A stretch of 64,000 nt of DNA from Acidocella aminolytica 101 = DSM 11237 (GCF_900129125.1 NZ_FQVJ01000010.1:47941-111940), one strand, 5' to 3'; shown: positions 1-10,484, counted from the stretch's first letter. A program made the numbers and translations. Notes: generated from the sequence alone by a model not told the origin.

Positions 1-544
1 CATGCGGGGGCAGGCTGTCACGCAGGCGCTCAACCTCGCTTTGCGGCAGGGCGGTGCCTGTGGGGTTGTTGGGGTTGGCGATGAACACCATGCGGGTGGC
101 GGGCGTTACCAGAAACAGGATCGCGTCCACATCCGTGGTGAGGCTGGTTTCAGGCGCCTTAAGGACCGTGCAGCCCGCCAGCTTGCCTGCGATTTCATAA
201 ATCGCGAAGCCATGCTCGCTCATGATGAGCTCCGTGCCCGGCCCGCCATAGGACTGGATGAGCAGGGAGAGAAGTTCATCCGACCCGTTGCCGCAAACGA
301 TGCGCGCCGGGTCTAGTCCGAATTTGGCGCCGATGGCCTCGCGCAGCTTGGTGCTGCCGCCATCCGGGTAGCGGTGCATGGTGGCGGCCGCTTGCGCCAT
401 GACCTTGATGGCACCCGGCGGCGGGCCGAATGCGCCCTCGTTGGAGGACAGCTTGGTCGGGTTTTCAAACCCCGCCAGCTTGGATTCGCCGCCAACATAG
501 GACGCCACGGAGAAAATCTCCGGGCGGGCAACGGGCTTGGTCAT
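1..544 (-). CDS. hisC: Histidinol-phosphate aminotransferase (partial, N-terminal ~181 residues)
   Basis: PLP-dependent class I/II aminotransferase that makes histidinol phosphate from imidazole-acetol phosphate; in this lineage it may also transaminate aromatic keto acids. Reading the minus strand from ATG gives [13 protein letters not shown], then a [13 protein letters not shown] segment, GNGSDELL, and NPNNPTG, the cofactor-pocket motif of this family. The gene runs off the left edge, so the catalytic lysine is outside the window. It starts one base after the stop of the chorismate mutase gene (TAACATG), so the two are surely cotranscribed and probably translationally coupled. The pairing with chorismate mutase suggests a role in phenylalanine/tyrosine synthesis as well as histidine (inference). 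Confidence 0.9.
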   Translation of the reverse strand, partial: MTKPVARPEIFSVASYVGGESKLAGFENPTKLSSNEGAFGPPPGAIKVMAQAAATMHRYPDGGSTKLREAIGAKFGLDPARIVCGNGSDELLSLLIQSYGGPGTELIMSEHGFAIYEIAGKLAGCTVLKAPETSLTTDVDAILFLVTPATRMVFIANPNNPTGTALPQSEVERLRDSLPPH

Positions 545-545
545 G

Positions 546-1406
546 TTAGGCGGTCTCGTTCAGGGGCAGGGCATAGCCGCCGACCACGCGGGCAGGCATG
601 TCCAGCCCGGCAATGGCGCTCAGGCGCGGGTCTTCGGGGGCGATGAGGTTCTTGACCTCAACCAGCGCCAGCAACCCGGCATCGCCGGGCAGGCGTTTCA
701 CCCACAAGGCGGTGGGCTCGAACCCGGCATTGGTCACATGCTCCATCATCCGCGCGCGGGAGGGCTCGCCGCTGAACAGCAGCGTCATCAGCCCGAGATC
801 GGCGCCGCTGGCATCCGGCGGCACGGTGGCCACCACATACGCTTCGCCCACGGGCAGGCCTTCGGCCCGGCGGGTCCAGAACGGGATTTTGGCGATGATG
901 TAGAGCGCGGGGCTGGTGGGGGCCAGCATGCGCCACCAGCCGCCCTGGGCGTCTTCTCCCTCCCCGAGAGGGGGCAGGACGGCGAGCTGGGCGCCGCCTT
1001 CGCGTGTGAGGTCGGCCAGGGTTTGAGACGGGTTGTGGTGGCGGCGCACCGAGGTGAGGGGGCCGAAATGTTCACGCGCCAGGGCAAGACGGGCCTCTCC
1101 GCCCTCGCCATCGCACACGGCCATGGTCTGGCCGCCTTCGATGATCAGGGCCGCGCCGAACATTTCACGCCAGATTCGGACGATAGCCTGGGCGGGCCAG
1201 GAGCCTTGATGCCGGTCCAGAAGGCGGCGCAGGATGATGGCTTCGCGGCCGGGGCGGATTTTGGTGCCTTTCTTCCCCCCTTGACTGGCGACGTTTTCGA
1301 CCACCTTGGCACGCTGCATCAGAAGATCATGGATCTGATCATCGATTGCATCCAGTTCAGCGCGCAATTCGGCCAGGCGCGGGGCGGGAGAAGAAAGATC
1401 ATTCAT
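546..1406 (-). CDS. Chorismate mutase (AroQ) with truncated prephenate dehydratase-like and ACT-like C-terminus
   Basis: Converts chorismate to prephenate. Residues ~8-90 are an AroQ-type helical domain ([20 protein letters not shown], then a conserved R and RR). The rest resembles the first half of a prephenate dehydratase lobe ([11 protein letters not shown], then [10 protein letters not shown] where active enzymes have VLPIENS), followed by an ACT-like stretch ([24 protein letters not shown]). No TRF catalytic motif is present, and the protein is 286 residues against ~360 for a full P-protein. So mutase activity is likely and dehydratase activity unlikely; the tail may be regulatory. First gene of an operon with hisC, divergent from metX. 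Confidence 0.8.
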   Translation of the reverse strand: MNDLSSPAPRLAELRAELDAIDDQIHDLLMQRAKVVENVASQGGKKGTKIRPGREAIILRRLLDRHQGSWPAQAIVRIWREMFGAALIIEGGQTMAVCDGEGGEARLALAREHFGPLTSVRRHHNPSQTLADLTREGGAQLAVLPPLGEGEDAQGGWWRMLAPTSPALYIIAKIPFWTRRAEGLPVGEAYVVATVPPDASGADLGLMTLLFSGEPSRARMMEHVTNAGFEPTALWVKRLPGDAGLLALVEVKNLIAPEDPRLSAIAGLDMPARVVGGYALPLNETA

Positions 1407-1524
1407 TGCCGCGCATAGTTACTCTATCCAAAGCGTTTCCGCCAAGCCGTAACAGGGCGCGCTGCTACCATTCCTTGTTGGGGATTGCGCCAGTGGGGGT
1501 CCCAGCGCATATGCGAGGAGAATA

Positions 1525-2667
1525 ATGGACCAGACGCAAGGCTATACTGATTTTCCGCACCAAAGTGTCACCTTTCCAGAGGGTGTGGCGCTTGATTGCG
1601 GCCGTATGCTACCCAGCGTGACAGTGGCCTACCGCACCTATGGCACGTTGAACGAAGCGAAATCTAACGCAATTCTCATCTGTCACGCTTTGACAGGCGA
1701 CCAGTATGTGGCCGAGCAGAACCCCGAAACCGGCCGTCCCGGCTGGTGGCAGCGCGTTGTGGGGCCCGGTGCTCCGGTGGATACGGAGAAATATTTTGTT
1801 ATTTGCGCCAATGTGTTGGGGGGCTGCATGGGCTCCACAGGTCCACACTCGCCGCATGCGGAAAAGCCCGGTGCGCTGTGGGGGACGGATTTTCCGGCCA
1901 TTACCATTCATGACATGGTGCGGGTGCAGAAGCGGCTGATCGAGCATCTGGGTATTCAAAAATTGTTCGCAGTGGTGGGCGGTTCAATGGGCGGGATGCA
2001 GGCGCTTTCCTGGGCGGTGCAATTCCCGGATATGCTGTTTGCCGCCGTGCCTATTGCCGCGGCTTATTATCATTCCGCGCAGAATATCGCGTTTCATGAA
2101 ATCGGGCGGCAGGCGATTTACGCCGACCCCGGCTTTAAGGGGGGCAATTACTGGGCAGAGGGGGGGCGACCGGAGCGCGGGCTCGCCGTGGCGCGGATGA
2201 CGGCGCATATCACCTACGTCTCGGAGGAGGCGCTGAACCGCAAATTCGGACGCAAGCTGCAAAACGCCGAGGGGATTTCAGCCTTTGGCGAGCAGTTCGC
2301 GGTGGAGAGCTATCTGCAATATCAGGGCTCCAGCTTCGTGCAGCGGTTTGATGCGAACTCCTACCTTGCCATTACCAGAGCTATGGATCTGTTCGACCTT
2401 TCAAGCGAGCAGGCCGGGGAACTGGCTGGGGCGTTTAAAGGGGTGAAGGCGCGGTTTCTGCTGGTGTCCTTTTCGTCGGACTGGCTGTTCCCCACCGCGC
2501 AAAGCCGTGCCATTGCGCGGGCGCTGAACCACGTGGCGGCGAATGTGTCCTTTGTGGAAGTGCAGTCCGATAAGGGGCATGATGCGTTCCTGCTAGATGA
2601 GCCGGATTTTCATGCCACGCTGCGAGGGTTTTTAAATGGTTGCGCGGAACATGCGGGGCTTTCATGA
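1525..2667 (+). CDS. metX: Homoserine O-acetyltransferase
   Basis: Alpha/beta-hydrolase-fold enzyme that acetylates homoserine with acetyl-CoA for methionine synthesis. The nucleophile elbow GGSMGG places the catalytic serine at residue 154; the other triad members are likely Asp319 (SSDWLFPT) and His352 (DKGHDAF). [12 protein letters not shown] and the YR.YG.LN segment near the N-terminus are also typical. At 380 residues it is full length. The ATG is preceded by a GAGGAG ribosome site. Its stop overlaps the metW start (ATGA), the usual alphaproteobacterial metXW arrangement. Some family members use succinyl-CoA; acetyl specificity is assumed, not shown. Confidence 0.95.
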   Translation: MDQTQGYTDFPHQSVTFPEGVALDCGRMLPSVTVAYRTYGTLNEAKSNAILICHALTGDQYVAEQNPETGRPGWWQRVVGPGAPVDTEKYFVICANVLGGCMGSTGPHSPHAEKPGALWGTDFPAITIHDMVRVQKRLIEHLGIQKLFAVVGGSMGGMQALSWAVQFPDMLFAAVPIAAAYYHSAQNIAFHEIGRQAIYADPGFKGGNYWAEGGRPERGLAVARMTAHITYVSEEALNRKFGRKLQNAEGISAFGEQFAVESYLQYQGSSFVQRFDANSYLAITRAMDLFDLSSEQAGELAGAFKGVKARFLLVSFSSDWLFPTAQSRAIARALNHVAANVSFVEVQSDKGHDAFLLDEPDFHATLRGFLNGCAEHAGLS

Positions 2668-3281
2668 GCAGTGCGAAGAAAATCCGTGTCGATCTGGCGT
2701 TGATCGCAGGGATGGTGCAGCCGCGCGCGCGGGTGCTGGATGTGGGCTGCGCGGATGGGCAGTTGGTTGAGCATCTGATCCGCGCCAAGCAATGCGATGC
2801 GCGGGGAATCGAGATTGACATGGATGAGGTGCAACGTGCCATCGCCCATGGCCTGCCGGTGATGCAGGGCGATGCCGATACCGAACTGGTGACCTACCCG
2901 GACCATGCGTTTGATTATGTGATCCTCTCCCGCACTTTGCAGGCGGTGGAACAGCCGCGTGAGGTGCTGCGGCAGATGCTGCGGATTTCCACCCATGCCA
3001 TCGTCTCTTTCCCGAATTTCGGCCATTGGAGCCTGCGGCTACAATTGCTCACGCGCGGGCGGATGCCGATGACGGCCGGCTGGAATCGAATGTGGTACGA
3101 GACGCCGAATATCCATCCCTGCACGATCAAGGATTTCTTCGCGTTGTGCGACATGGATGGCTATGTGGTCCAGGATTGGCTTGCGGCGGATGAGGAAGGC
3201 CGGCGCACGCCATGGCGGCGTGCGCCAAGCCTGGCCAATCTGTTTGGTGAGCAGGGGCTGTTTCTGCTGCGCAAAGCCTAA
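2664..3281 (+). CDS. metW: Methionine biosynthesis protein MetW (methyltransferase-like)
   Basis: SAM-methyltransferase fold protein that accompanies MetX in alphaproteobacteria and is thought to be needed for full homoserine acylation activity. The glycine-rich motif [11 protein letters not shown] lies at residues ~22-32, followed by GIEIDMDEV; a conserved NFGHW segment and [15 protein letters not shown] follow. The start at [10 protein letters not shown] is chosen because its ATG overlaps the metX stop by four bases and matches the family N-terminus; an upstream in-frame start would lie inside metX. 205 residues, normal for the family. Confidence 0.93.
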   Translation: MSSAKKIRVDLALIAGMVQPRARVLDVGCADGQLVEHLIRAKQCDARGIEIDMDEVQRAIAHGLPVMQGDADTELVTYPDHAFDYVILSRTLQAVEQPREVLRQMLRISTHAIVSFPNFGHWSLRLQLLTRGRMPMTAGWNRMWYETPNIHPCTIKDFFALCDMDGYVVQDWLAADEEGRRTPWRRAPSLANLFGEQGLFLLRKA

Positions 3282-3368
3282 GCGGCGGTTGATTTCCATC
3301 AAGGTGGGAGCCCGGGCGAGTTCCTAGAGTGGCGGTGCAGTTCACGCCATTGCAGGAAAGAAACGCAC

Positions 3369-4397
3369 ATGCCGAAAATGATGAAGGCCGCTGTTGTCCG
3401 GGAATTTGGAAAGCCCCTGACGATTGAGGAAGTACCCGTGCCGGAGATGGGCGATAGCCAGATTCTGGTGAAGATCGCTGCCTCTGGGGTATGCCATACC
3501 GATTTGCACGCTGCTGAGGGCGACTGGCCGGTGAAGCCGAAACCGCCTTTTATTCCTGGCCACGAGGGCGTGGGGCATGTGGTGGCGGTAGGGCGCAATG
3601 TGCGCCATGTGAAGGAGGGTGACCGTGTGGGCGTGCCTTGGCTCTACAGCGCCTGTGGCCATTGCCCGCATTGTTTGGGCGGCTGGGAGACGCTGTGCGA
3701 AGAGCAGCAAAATACCGGCTATTCAGTAAATGGCGGCTTTGCCGAATATGTGGTGGCGGACCCGAATTATGTCGGCCATCTGCCGGATAATGTCTCGTTC
3801 ACCGAGATCGCACCGATTCTGTGCGCGGGTGTGACCGTGTACAAAGGGCTGAAAGTGACCGACACCAAGCCTGATGACTGGGTGGTGGTGTCCGGTATTG
3901 GCGGGCTGGGGCATCTGGCCGTACAATACGCCAAGGCGATGGGCCGTAATGTGGTCGCCGTGGATATTGATGATGCCAAGCTGGAACTGGCAAAGTCCCT
4001 GGGCGCCGCGCTGGCGGTGAATGCGCGACATGAGGACCCGGCGGCGTTTGTGAAGCGCGAAATTGGTGGAGCGCATGGTGTGCTGGTGACGGCGGTGTCG
4101 CCCAAGGCGTTCGAGCAGGCGCAGAAGATGCTGCGGCGCGGGGGCACTTTGTCTCTGAACGGTTTGCCGCCGGGAGATTTTCCATTGCCGATTTTTGACA
4201 CGGTGCTGAACGGCATTACCGTGCGGGGCTCGATAGTGGGCACGAGACTGGATTTGCAGGAGGCGTTGAACTTCGCCGGTGAGGGCAAGGTGAAAGCCAC
4301 GGTTGAGACCGAAAAGCTGGAAGATATCAACGCGATTTTCACCCGGATGCATAAGGGCGATATCCAGGGGCGCGTGGTGCTCGACTTCGCGGGTTAG
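3369..4397 (+). CDS. adhP: Zinc-dependent NAD alcohol dehydrogenase (AdhP-like)
   Basis: Medium-chain dehydrogenase that interconverts primary alcohols and aldehydes. Catalytic zinc ligands are visible in [15 protein letters not shown] and PGHEGVG; the structural zinc loop [15 protein letters not shown] carries four cysteines; the Rossmann motif is [13 protein letters not shown]; and the acidic residues after the second strand (VAVDIDDAK) favour NAD over NADP. 342 residues, standard size, closest in style to the ethanol-inducible AdhP group. A ribosome site AGGAAAG precedes the ATG. It seems to be a single-gene unit converging on the rlpA-like gene, whose stop codon overlaps its own. Confidence 0.9.
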   Translation: MPKMMKAAVVREFGKPLTIEEVPVPEMGDSQILVKIAASGVCHTDLHAAEGDWPVKPKPPFIPGHEGVGHVVAVGRNVRHVKEGDRVGVPWLYSACGHCPHCLGGWETLCEEQQNTGYSVNGGFAEYVVADPNYVGHLPDNVSFTEIAPILCAGVTVYKGLKVTDTKPDDWVVVSGIGGLGHLAVQYAKAMGRNVVAVDIDDAKLELAKSLGAALAVNARHEDPAAFVKREIGGAHGVLVTAVSPKAFEQAQKMLRRGGTLSLNGLPPGDFPLPIFDTVLNGITVRGSIVGTRLDLQEALNFAGEGKVKATVETEKLEDINAIFTRMHKGDIQGRVVLDFAG

Positions 4398-4924
4398 TCC
4401 GCGTCCACCAATTTCACGGGGGTGACGCTGACCTGGGCGATGCCCTGGCTGATCATCCCCAGATCTCGCGCGGCGCCTTCTGAAAGGTCGAGCAGCCGGC
4501 CGTTATGGGGCATGCAGTCATTCACCTTGACCACCACGGAGCGGCTGGGGTCCTCGAGCATGGCTACGCGTACCTTGGTGCCAAGCGGAATGCTGTGGGA
4601 GGCGGCGGTCATGCCGCTGGCGGTGAAGGTTGTGCCCGTGCAGGTATGGTGCAGGCCAGGGCCGGGCTTGTACCAGGAGGCGGTGCCGGTGATCTTGGGC
4701 CCGTTGGCAGCCAGAACAGGCGCGGATGGTGGCGGATTTGGCAAAGCGGCGGGCGGCGATGTGAGGCTGGCTTGCGGCGCGGCGGCTGGCTGCGTGGCGC
4801 AGGCCGAAAGCAGGCAGGCCGCCAGCAGGGAGATGGCCAAAGCAGGCGCGAAGCGCGAACGGCTCTGCCGAGCCGCCCCGCAGGGCGTTTGGGTGGTCAC
4901 AACCATGCAAGGGCTGTGGGACAA
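4394..4924 (-). CDS. RlpA-like double-psi beta-barrel lipoprotein
   Basis: Probable outer-membrane lipoprotein of the septal RlpA family, whose active members cut denuded peptidoglycan glycans. A hydrophobic signal ends in a lipobox (LLSAC) near residue 42, followed by a Pro/Ala-rich linker and a C-terminal barrel beginning [11 protein letters not shown]. The family motif with NDRGP reads NDCMP here, and a second cysteine occurs at HHTC, so a disulfide in the periplasm is possible. [15 protein letters not shown] closes the domain. Lytic activity is uncertain. A second ATG six codons in is an alternative start. The stop overlaps the stop of the facing adhP gene. Confidence 0.75.
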   Translation of the reverse strand: MSHSPCMVVTTQTPCGAARQSRSRFAPALAISLLAACLLSACATQPAAAPQASLTSPPAALPNPPPSAPVLAANGPKITGTASWYKPGPGLHHTCTGTTFTASGMTAASHSIPLGTKVRVAMLEDPSRSVVVKVNDCMPHNGRLLDLSEGAARDLGMISQGIAQVSVTPVKLVDAD

Positions 4925-5071
4925 GAATGAGGCTTTTGCATGGCAAACCGTGTTGGGGCGTTATGTTGGCCCGGAAACTGCCTGGCGGTCTGGCTGTTTA
5001 TACGGCAGGCATTTTACCTTTTTTGGCAACAGGCTTAATTGAGGAAAAACGTGAGATTTGGAGAAGCCGCT

Positions 5072-6916
5072 ATGCCCGCCTATCGTTCCCGTACCACTAC
5101 CCATGGCCGCAATATGGCCGGCGCGCGCGGGCTGTGGCGCGCGACTGGCATGAAAGATGCGGATTTTGGCAAGCCGATTATCGCGGTGGCCAATAGCTTC
5201 ACGCAGTTTGTGCCTGGCCATGTGCATTTGAAGGATCTCGGGCAACTGGTGGCGGGTGAGATTGAGGCCGCAGGCGGTGTGGCCAAGGAGTTTAACACCA
5301 TCGCCGTGGATGACGGCATCGCCATGGGGCATGATGGGATGCTCTATTCACTGCCGTCGCGTGAATTGATCGCCGATAGCGTGGAATACATGGTCAACGC
5401 CCATTGCGCGGATGCGCTGGTGTGTATCTCCAACTGCGACAAGATCACGCCGGGCATGTTGATGGCCTCACTGCGGCTGAACATCCCGACCGTGTTTGTC
5501 TCCGGCGGGCCGATGGAAGCGGGCAAGGTTGTGGTGAAGGGGGCCAAGCGCGCGCTGGACTTGGTGGATGCCATGGTTGTGGCCGCCGATGATAGCTACT
5601 CCGACGAGGAGGTGCAGACCATCGAGCGTTCGGCGTGCCCGACCTGCGGTTCGTGCTCCGGCATGTTCACCGCCAATTCCATGAACTGCCTGACGGAAGC
5701 GCTGGGGCTCTCTCTGCCCGGCAATGGCTCGACTTTGGCGACCCATGCCGACCGTGAAAAATTGTTCCGTGAGGCGGGGCATTTAATCGTGGATCTGGCC
5801 CGGCGCTGGTACGAGCAGGACGATGCCACCGCCCTGCCGCGCGGGATCGCCAGCTTCAAGGCGTTCGAGAATGCGATGAGCCTGGATATCGCCATGGGCG
5901 GCTCCACCAATACGGTGCTGCATCTGCTGGCCGCCGCGCAGGAAGGCGGGGTGGATTTCACCATGGCGGATATTGACCGGCTCTCTCGCCGCGTCCCGTG
6001 CCTGTGCAAGGTGGCCCCTGCGAAGAGCGATGTGCATATGGAGGACGTTCACCGCGCGGGCGGCATCATGTCCATCCTGGGCGAGTTGGAGCGTGCGGGG
6101 CTGCTGGATACCTCTCTGCCGACCGTGCACTCCAAGACCATGGGCGAGGCGTTGAACCGGTGGGACATCACCCGGACGAATAGTGAGGACGTGAAGAATT
6201 TCTATCTCGCCGCACCTGGTGGCGTGCCGACCCAGGTAGCGTTCAGCCAGAATGCGCGCTGGGATGACCTGGATACCGACCGGGAAAACGGCGTGATCCG
6301 GTCCGCAGCGCATCCATTCTCGAAGGATGGCGGGCTGGCGGTGCTGTTCGGCAATCTGGCGCCGGAAGGCTGTATCGTGAAAACCGCAGGCGTGGACGAG
6401 AGCATTCTGACCTTCAGGGGCACCGCGCGGGTGTTTGAGAGCCAGGATACGGCGGTCTCGGGGATTTTGAGCGGCGTCGTGAAGGCGGGTGAGATTGTGG
6501 TGATCCGCTATGAAGGGCCGAAGGGCGGGCCCGGTATGCAGGAGATGCTGTACCCGACCAGTTATCTGAAATCCAAGGGCCTGGGCAAAGCCTGCGCTTT
6601 GATTACCGATGGGCGTTTCTCCGGCGGCACGTCCGGGCTTTCTATCGGCCATGTCTCGCCGGAAGCGGCGGAAGGCGGGTTGATCGGACTAGTGGAGACG
6701 GGCGATGAGATCCTGATCGACATTCCAAATCGAGGTGTGACGCTCAATGTTGCGGATGAGGTTCTGGCTGAACGTCGCGCCGCGCAGGACGCAAAGGGGT
6801 GGAAGCCCGCCGAGCCGCGCAAGCGCAACGTCTCCCCGGCGCTGCGGGCCTATGCGGCCATGACCACCAACGCCGCTAAGGGCGCGGTACGGGATGTGAC
6901 CCAAGTCGAACGCTGA
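5072..6916 (+). CDS. ilvD: Dihydroxy-acid dehydratase
   Basis: Iron-sulfur dehydratase for the third step of valine, isoleucine and leucine synthesis. Conserved segments are present: [14 protein letters not shown] near the N-terminus, [31 protein letters not shown] with cluster cysteines, and [10 protein letters not shown] near the C-terminus. The ATG giving [10 protein letters not shown] is chosen because GGAGAAG sits just upstream and family members start [15 protein letters not shown]; a TTG 33 bases earlier is also in frame. 614 residues, full length. It stands alone behind a ~150-base leader containing an imperfect hairpin. Confidence 0.96.
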   Translation: MPAYRSRTTTHGRNMAGARGLWRATGMKDADFGKPIIAVANSFTQFVPGHVHLKDLGQLVAGEIEAAGGVAKEFNTIAVDDGIAMGHDGMLYSLPSRELIADSVEYMVNAHCADALVCISNCDKITPGMLMASLRLNIPTVFVSGGPMEAGKVVVKGAKRALDLVDAMVVAADDSYSDEEVQTIERSACPTCGSCSGMFTANSMNCLTEALGLSLPGNGSTLATHADREKLFREAGHLIVDLARRWYEQDDATALPRGIASFKAFENAMSLDIAMGGSTNTVLHLLAAAQEGGVDFTMADIDRLSRRVPCLCKVAPAKSDVHMEDVHRAGGIMSILGELERAGLLDTSLPTVHSKTMGEALNRWDITRTNSEDVKNFYLAAPGGVPTQVAFSQNARWDDLDTDRENGVIRSAAHPFSKDGGLAVLFGNLAPEGCIVKTAGVDESILTFRGTARVFESQDTAVSGILSGVVKAGEIVVIRYEGPKGGPGMQEMLYPTSYLKSKGLGKACALITDGRFSGGTSGLSIGHVSPEAAEGGLIGLVETGDEILIDIPNRGVTLNVADEVLAERRAAQDAKGWKPAEPRKRNVSPALRAYAAMTTNAAKGAVRDVTQVER

Positions 6917-7009
6917 CTTTTTGGAGCCGGAAAAAGTTAATCTATTTCCGGTTTCAAAAACGACACAAATGCTTTCCTTTCACGTGCAAAGCTGCATTAA
7001 TGGTGTTGC

Positions 7010-9244
7010 TTGAACGAAGTGAACCTGAAGTTGCAGCTTAAGGTGGAAAGCATTTGCGATGGCAGGGGTAGAAAAACGGTGCACATAACGGCGCCTAATG
7101 GGCAGCAAACATGCCTGGGGCCTGTTGAATGCTGGCCCCATACACTGCGCCTGATGTGGCATGTCTGTCTTAGCTCGCCTTTGCCGTCCTGCCTTTATTG
7201 GGGCGAGGCGCGGTTGATGCTGTTCAACGGCGCATGGGGCGAGCTGCATGGGATGCAGCCCGAGGGGGCTCTGGGCCACCCCGCCGATGAGGCTTGGCCG
7301 GAGGGCTGGGCGGAGCGGGCGCCAAGGCTGCGCCGTTTACACGAGCAGCAACGCGCTGGGTTTGAGCGGTTGCATATCAAGCTAGGGGCAAGCGGCCGCC
7401 AGGAAGAGATGCTCTGGCACCACGATATTATTCCCGTGTTGGATGAGCGTGGGCGTGTTGCGGGATTTTTTGAGCAGGCGCATGAGCTAAGCAGCCAAGC
7501 CTTGCAGGAGCATCGCCGCGCGCTGGAGAGCCTTAACTATATCGCCACCGCGACCATCGCCGAGAAAGACCCGGAAAAGATCCTCCAGATGGTGACGGAT
7601 GCCGGGGTGGAGCTCTCCCGCGCGGCGTTTGGCGCTTTTTTCTATCATGTGGTGAACGAGGCCGGGGAGCGTATGATGCTCTACACGCTCTCCGGTGCAC
7701 CGCGTGCGGCCTTCGCGCATTTTCCGATGCCGCGCCGGACGATCCTGCTTTCGGAAACGTTTGAGAGCGCGGCGATTATCAGGCTGGATGATATTACCGC
7801 CGACCCGCGCTATGGGCTGAATTTGCCGCTGAGCGGGATGCCGAAAGGGCATTTGCCGGTGTCCAGCTATATGGCCGTGCCCGTGGCCTCACGCGAGGGG
7901 CGGCCGATTGGCACGTTGCTGTTGGGGCACCCGGCGCGCGCGCGTTTTACCGCCCGGCATGAGGAACTGATGAGAGGCTTGGCAGCGCAGGCGGCGATTG
8001 CCATTGAGAATGCACGGCTGATCCAGCGTGTGCGTGAAGCCAATGAAACGCTTGAGCAACGCGTGGCCGCCAGCACCAAGGAACTGACCGAGGCGCATGA
8101 GGCGTTGCGCCAGGCGCAGAAAATGGAGGCGGTGGGCCAACTGACCGGCGGGATTGCGCATGATTTTAATAATCTGCTGCAGGGAATCAGCGGCAGCCTG
8201 GAATTACTCGGGCGGCGCCTGGAGCAGGGGCAGACGCAAGGGCTGGAGCGGTTTTTGCGCGGGGCGCAGGATTCTGCCCAACGCGCGGCGTCGCTCACGC
8301 AAAGGCTGCTGGCGTTCTCCCGCCGCCAGACGCTCGACCCGCGACCTGTGGATGCCGGGCGGCTGGTGAAGGGGGTGAGCGATCTGATCCAGCGCGCCGT
8401 TGGGCCAGCTATCACGCTGGATGTGATGGTGCCCGAAGAGTGCTGCGCCGTGCTGGTGGATGCTGTGCAGCTTGAGAATGCGCTGTTGAACCTCTCTATC
8501 AATGCGCGTGATGCGATGCCCAATGGCGGGCGCCTCAGTTTTGAGATTACCCATCAGCGGCTGGATGCAGAGAAGGCGCGCGAGTTTGATCTGCCGCTGG
8601 GCAAGTATCTGTCGATTTGCGTGACCGATACCGGGTTTGGGATTCCAAAGGATATTCTGGGACGAATTTTCGATCCGTTTTTCACCACCAAACCGGTGGG
8701 GCAGGGCACCGGGTTGGGGCTTTCCATGGTGCATGGGTTTGTCCGGCAATCTGGCGGACATGTGGATGTGCAGTCCATGCCTGGGCTGGGGACGCGGGTG
8801 TTTGTTTATCTGCCGTGCCATACGGGTGAGGCCGCGCCGGAGATGGAGCCGGTGGCGGGGCGTTTGCCGCGTGCCCGTCGGGGCGAGCGGGTGCTGGTGG
8901 TGGATGATGAGGTAATGGTCCGCGCGCCGATTGTGGAAATGTTGCGCGAGGCCGGTTTTGAGGTGCTGGAAGCCGAACACGCCTCCGCCGCGCAGAGCGT
9001 GCTGCGGGAGCAAAAAGGGGTGAGGCTGCTGGTGGCGGATCTTGGCCTGCCCGGCGGGGTAGATGGGCAGGAACTGGCGGTGCTGGCGCGCGCTGCGGAC
9101 CCGACGCTGAAAGTGCTGTTTATCACCGGCTATGCGGAACAAGCTTTATCCGGCCAGGAGCTTGAGCCTGGGATGGCCGTCATCGCCAAGCCGTTCGCGA
9201 TGACGGATCTGGCGCAGACCATTTGCGAGATGCTGCGCGGGTAG
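7010..9244 (+). CDS. Hybrid sensor histidine kinase (GAF, HisKA/HATPase, receiver)
   Basis: Cytoplasmic two-component sensor with no membrane segment. In order: a PAS-like N-terminus (~1-165), a GAF domain (~185-345; PVSSYMAVPVASREG is typical), a coiled-coil linker, HisKA with GGIAHDFNNLLQGI (phospho-accepting His384), an HATPase with NARDAMPNGG, DTGFGIP and GTGLGLSM, and a C-terminal receiver with VLVVDDE and acceptor Asp677 (VADLGLPGG). It uses a TTG start; no ATG matches as well. No response regulator gene lies nearby, so the output partner is unknown. Related to the large alphaproteobacterial hybrid kinases with HDFNN H-boxes. Confidence 0.88.
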   Translation: MNEVNLKLQLKVESICDGRGRKTVHITAPNGQQTCLGPVECWPHTLRLMWHVCLSSPLPSCLYWGEARLMLFNGAWGELHGMQPEGALGHPADEAWPEGWAERAPRLRRLHEQQRAGFERLHIKLGASGRQEEMLWHHDIIPVLDERGRVAGFFEQAHELSSQALQEHRRALESLNYIATATIAEKDPEKILQMVTDAGVELSRAAFGAFFYHVVNEAGERMMLYTLSGAPRAAFAHFPMPRRTILLSETFESAAIIRLDDITADPRYGLNLPLSGMPKGHLPVSSYMAVPVASREGRPIGTLLLGHPARARFTARHEELMRGLAAQAAIAIENARLIQRVREANETLEQRVAASTKELTEAHEALRQAQKMEAVGQLTGGIAHDFNNLLQGISGSLELLGRRLEQGQTQGLERFLRGAQDSAQRAASLTQRLLAFSRRQTLDPRPVDAGRLVKGVSDLIQRAVGPAITLDVMVPEECCAVLVDAVQLENALLNLSINARDAMPNGGRLSFEITHQRLDAEKAREFDLPLGKYLSICVTDTGFGIPKDILGRIFDPFFTTKPVGQGTGLGLSMVHGFVRQSGGHVDVQSMPGLGTRVFVYLPCHTGEAAPEMEPVAGRLPRARRGERVLVVDDEVMVRAPIVEMLREAGFEVLEAEHASAAQSVLREQKGVRLLVADLGLPGGVDGQELAVLARAADPTLKVLFITGYAEQALSGQELEPGMAVIAKPFAMTDLAQTICEMLRG

Positions 9245-9247
9245 GGG

Positions 9248-10189
9248 TTATTCGCTGTCGGCTAGGCGGTTCTGGGCCTGGGAGACAAAGCTGCCCGGCG
9301 GCACGGAGCGGGTGAGCCAGACATTGCCGCCAATCACCGAATCCCGCCCGACGGTGACGCGGCCTAGAATGGTGGCGCCCGCATAGATCACTACATTATC
9401 CTCGATGATCGGGTGGCGCGGCTCGCCTTTGACCAGTGCGCCGGTCTCGTCCTCGGTAAAGCTTTTCGCGCCGAGCGTGACGTGCTGGTAGAGCCGCACA
9501 TTCTCGCCGATGACGGTGGTTTGGCCGATCACCACGCCGATTCCGTGGTCGATGAAGAAATGCGGGCCGATTTTAGCTTCCGGGTGAATGTCGATGGCGG
9601 TTTCAGTCTGGGAGATGCTGGCCAGTAAACGCGGCACCAGGGGCGCGCCCAGCTTGTAGAGCGCATGGGCAAGGCGGTGATGGATAACGGCGCGTATGCC
9701 TGGATAGCAGAGCAGTACTTCCGCCAGGGAGGTCGCGGCCGGGTCACCGGAATAAGCGGCTTTGACGTCGCCCACCAGGGCGGTGCGGATAGCGGGGAGT
9801 TGGGCCGCGAAGTCGCGCACGATGTCGCAGGCGGCGCATTCAGCCTCCTCGAACCGGGCTTTGTTTTCCGGCGCCAGAAACAGCAGGCCGCGGCGTACTT
9901 GCTCGGTCAGGGCGGCCAGGGTGCGGGTGAGGGTGAGGCCGACAAAATAATCGATGGTTTCGTCAGTCAGGTCCGGGCAGCCGTAATGGCTGGGGAATAA
10001 GGCCGCGAATAGCCCGTCGCGGATGCGGATGAGTGCGTCACGGGACGGGAGTTCACGCACATGGCCCTGATAGCGGATTTTGTGCGTGACCTCGCGCGAA
10101 TGGCGCAGGCCAGCAACAATGGCGTCCAGATTGGACGCGCTGGTTTGCGTGGCAGCGGGGACCTTGGCTGTCTGGTCGTCAATGCCCAT
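9248..10189 (-). CDS. cysE: Serine O-acetyltransferase
   Basis: Makes O-acetylserine from serine and acetyl-CoA, the carbon skeleton for cysteine. An N-terminal helical domain is followed by a left-handed beta-helix of hexapeptide repeats: IDIHPEAKIGPHFFIDHGIGVVIG, then NVRLYQHVTLG and IEDNVVIYAGATILG. The catalytic His/Asp region HFFIDHG is intact. 313 residues, long-N-terminus (EpsC-like) type. It is transcribed away from the sulfite reductase gene across a ~295-base intergenic region, so both could share control; cysK is ~4.4 kb further along. Confidence 0.93.
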   Translation of the reverse strand: MGIDDQTAKVPAATQTSASNLDAIVAGLRHSREVTHKIRYQGHVRELPSRDALIRIRDGLFAALFPSHYGCPDLTDETIDYFVGLTLTRTLAALTEQVRRGLLFLAPENKARFEEAECAACDIVRDFAAQLPAIRTALVGDVKAAYSGDPAATSLAEVLLCYPGIRAVIHHRLAHALYKLGAPLVPRLLASISQTETAIDIHPEAKIGPHFFIDHGIGVVIGQTTVIGENVRLYQHVTLGAKSFTEDETGALVKGEPRHPIIEDNVVIYAGATILGRVTVGRDSVIGGNVWLTRSVPPGSFVSQAQNRLADSE

Positions 10190-10395
10190 GGGATGAACCC
10201 GGTATAGTTGGCAGTTTCATGATAGAGGCTAGTGCAGCCGCTGGTGGCTGTAAACGGGCTGAAAAGATGGGCAGGTTTGGCCTGGGTGTGGGAATTGCCT
10301 CTGGCCTATTGGACTCGTGGAAAAATTTGGTGCGGGCGCGAATGTGTAGAGCAAAACCGTCTATTATTTTTCTTTTTTGGCGGTTTGGTGTAGAA

Positions 10396-10442
10396 AAAAA
10401 TCTCTCTGCTGGGTCCGTGCTGCTGGTGGAGAGGAGATTTTT
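10396..10442 (+). promoter_or_regulatory. Terminator-like hairpin in the cysI leader
   Basis: A 9-bp arm AAAAATCTC pairs with GAGATTTTT about 30 bases on, extended by three pairs across a one-base bulge. It sits ~40 bases upstream of the sulfite reductase start and ends in T residues. An A/T-rich inverted repeat (AAACCG...CGGTTT) lies just before it. This could be an attenuator or leader structure; no known riboswitch class was recognised. Confidence 0.35.
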
Positions 10443-10484
10443 GCCCGGCGCGGAAGTTTGGTGAGTGAGAGAGCAGACCCGAAA

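Noticed and set aside
537..1418. A 293-codon open frame on the plus strand
   Set aside because: Antisense to the chorismate mutase gene, which has recognisable AroQ sequence and fits the operon with hisC.
1407..1524. SAM riboswitch upstream of metX
   Set aside because: SAM-II elements occur before alphaproteobacterial metX, but I could not find the GCUAAA end or conserved loops here. A GGCGC/GCGCC stem exists but is not diagnostic.
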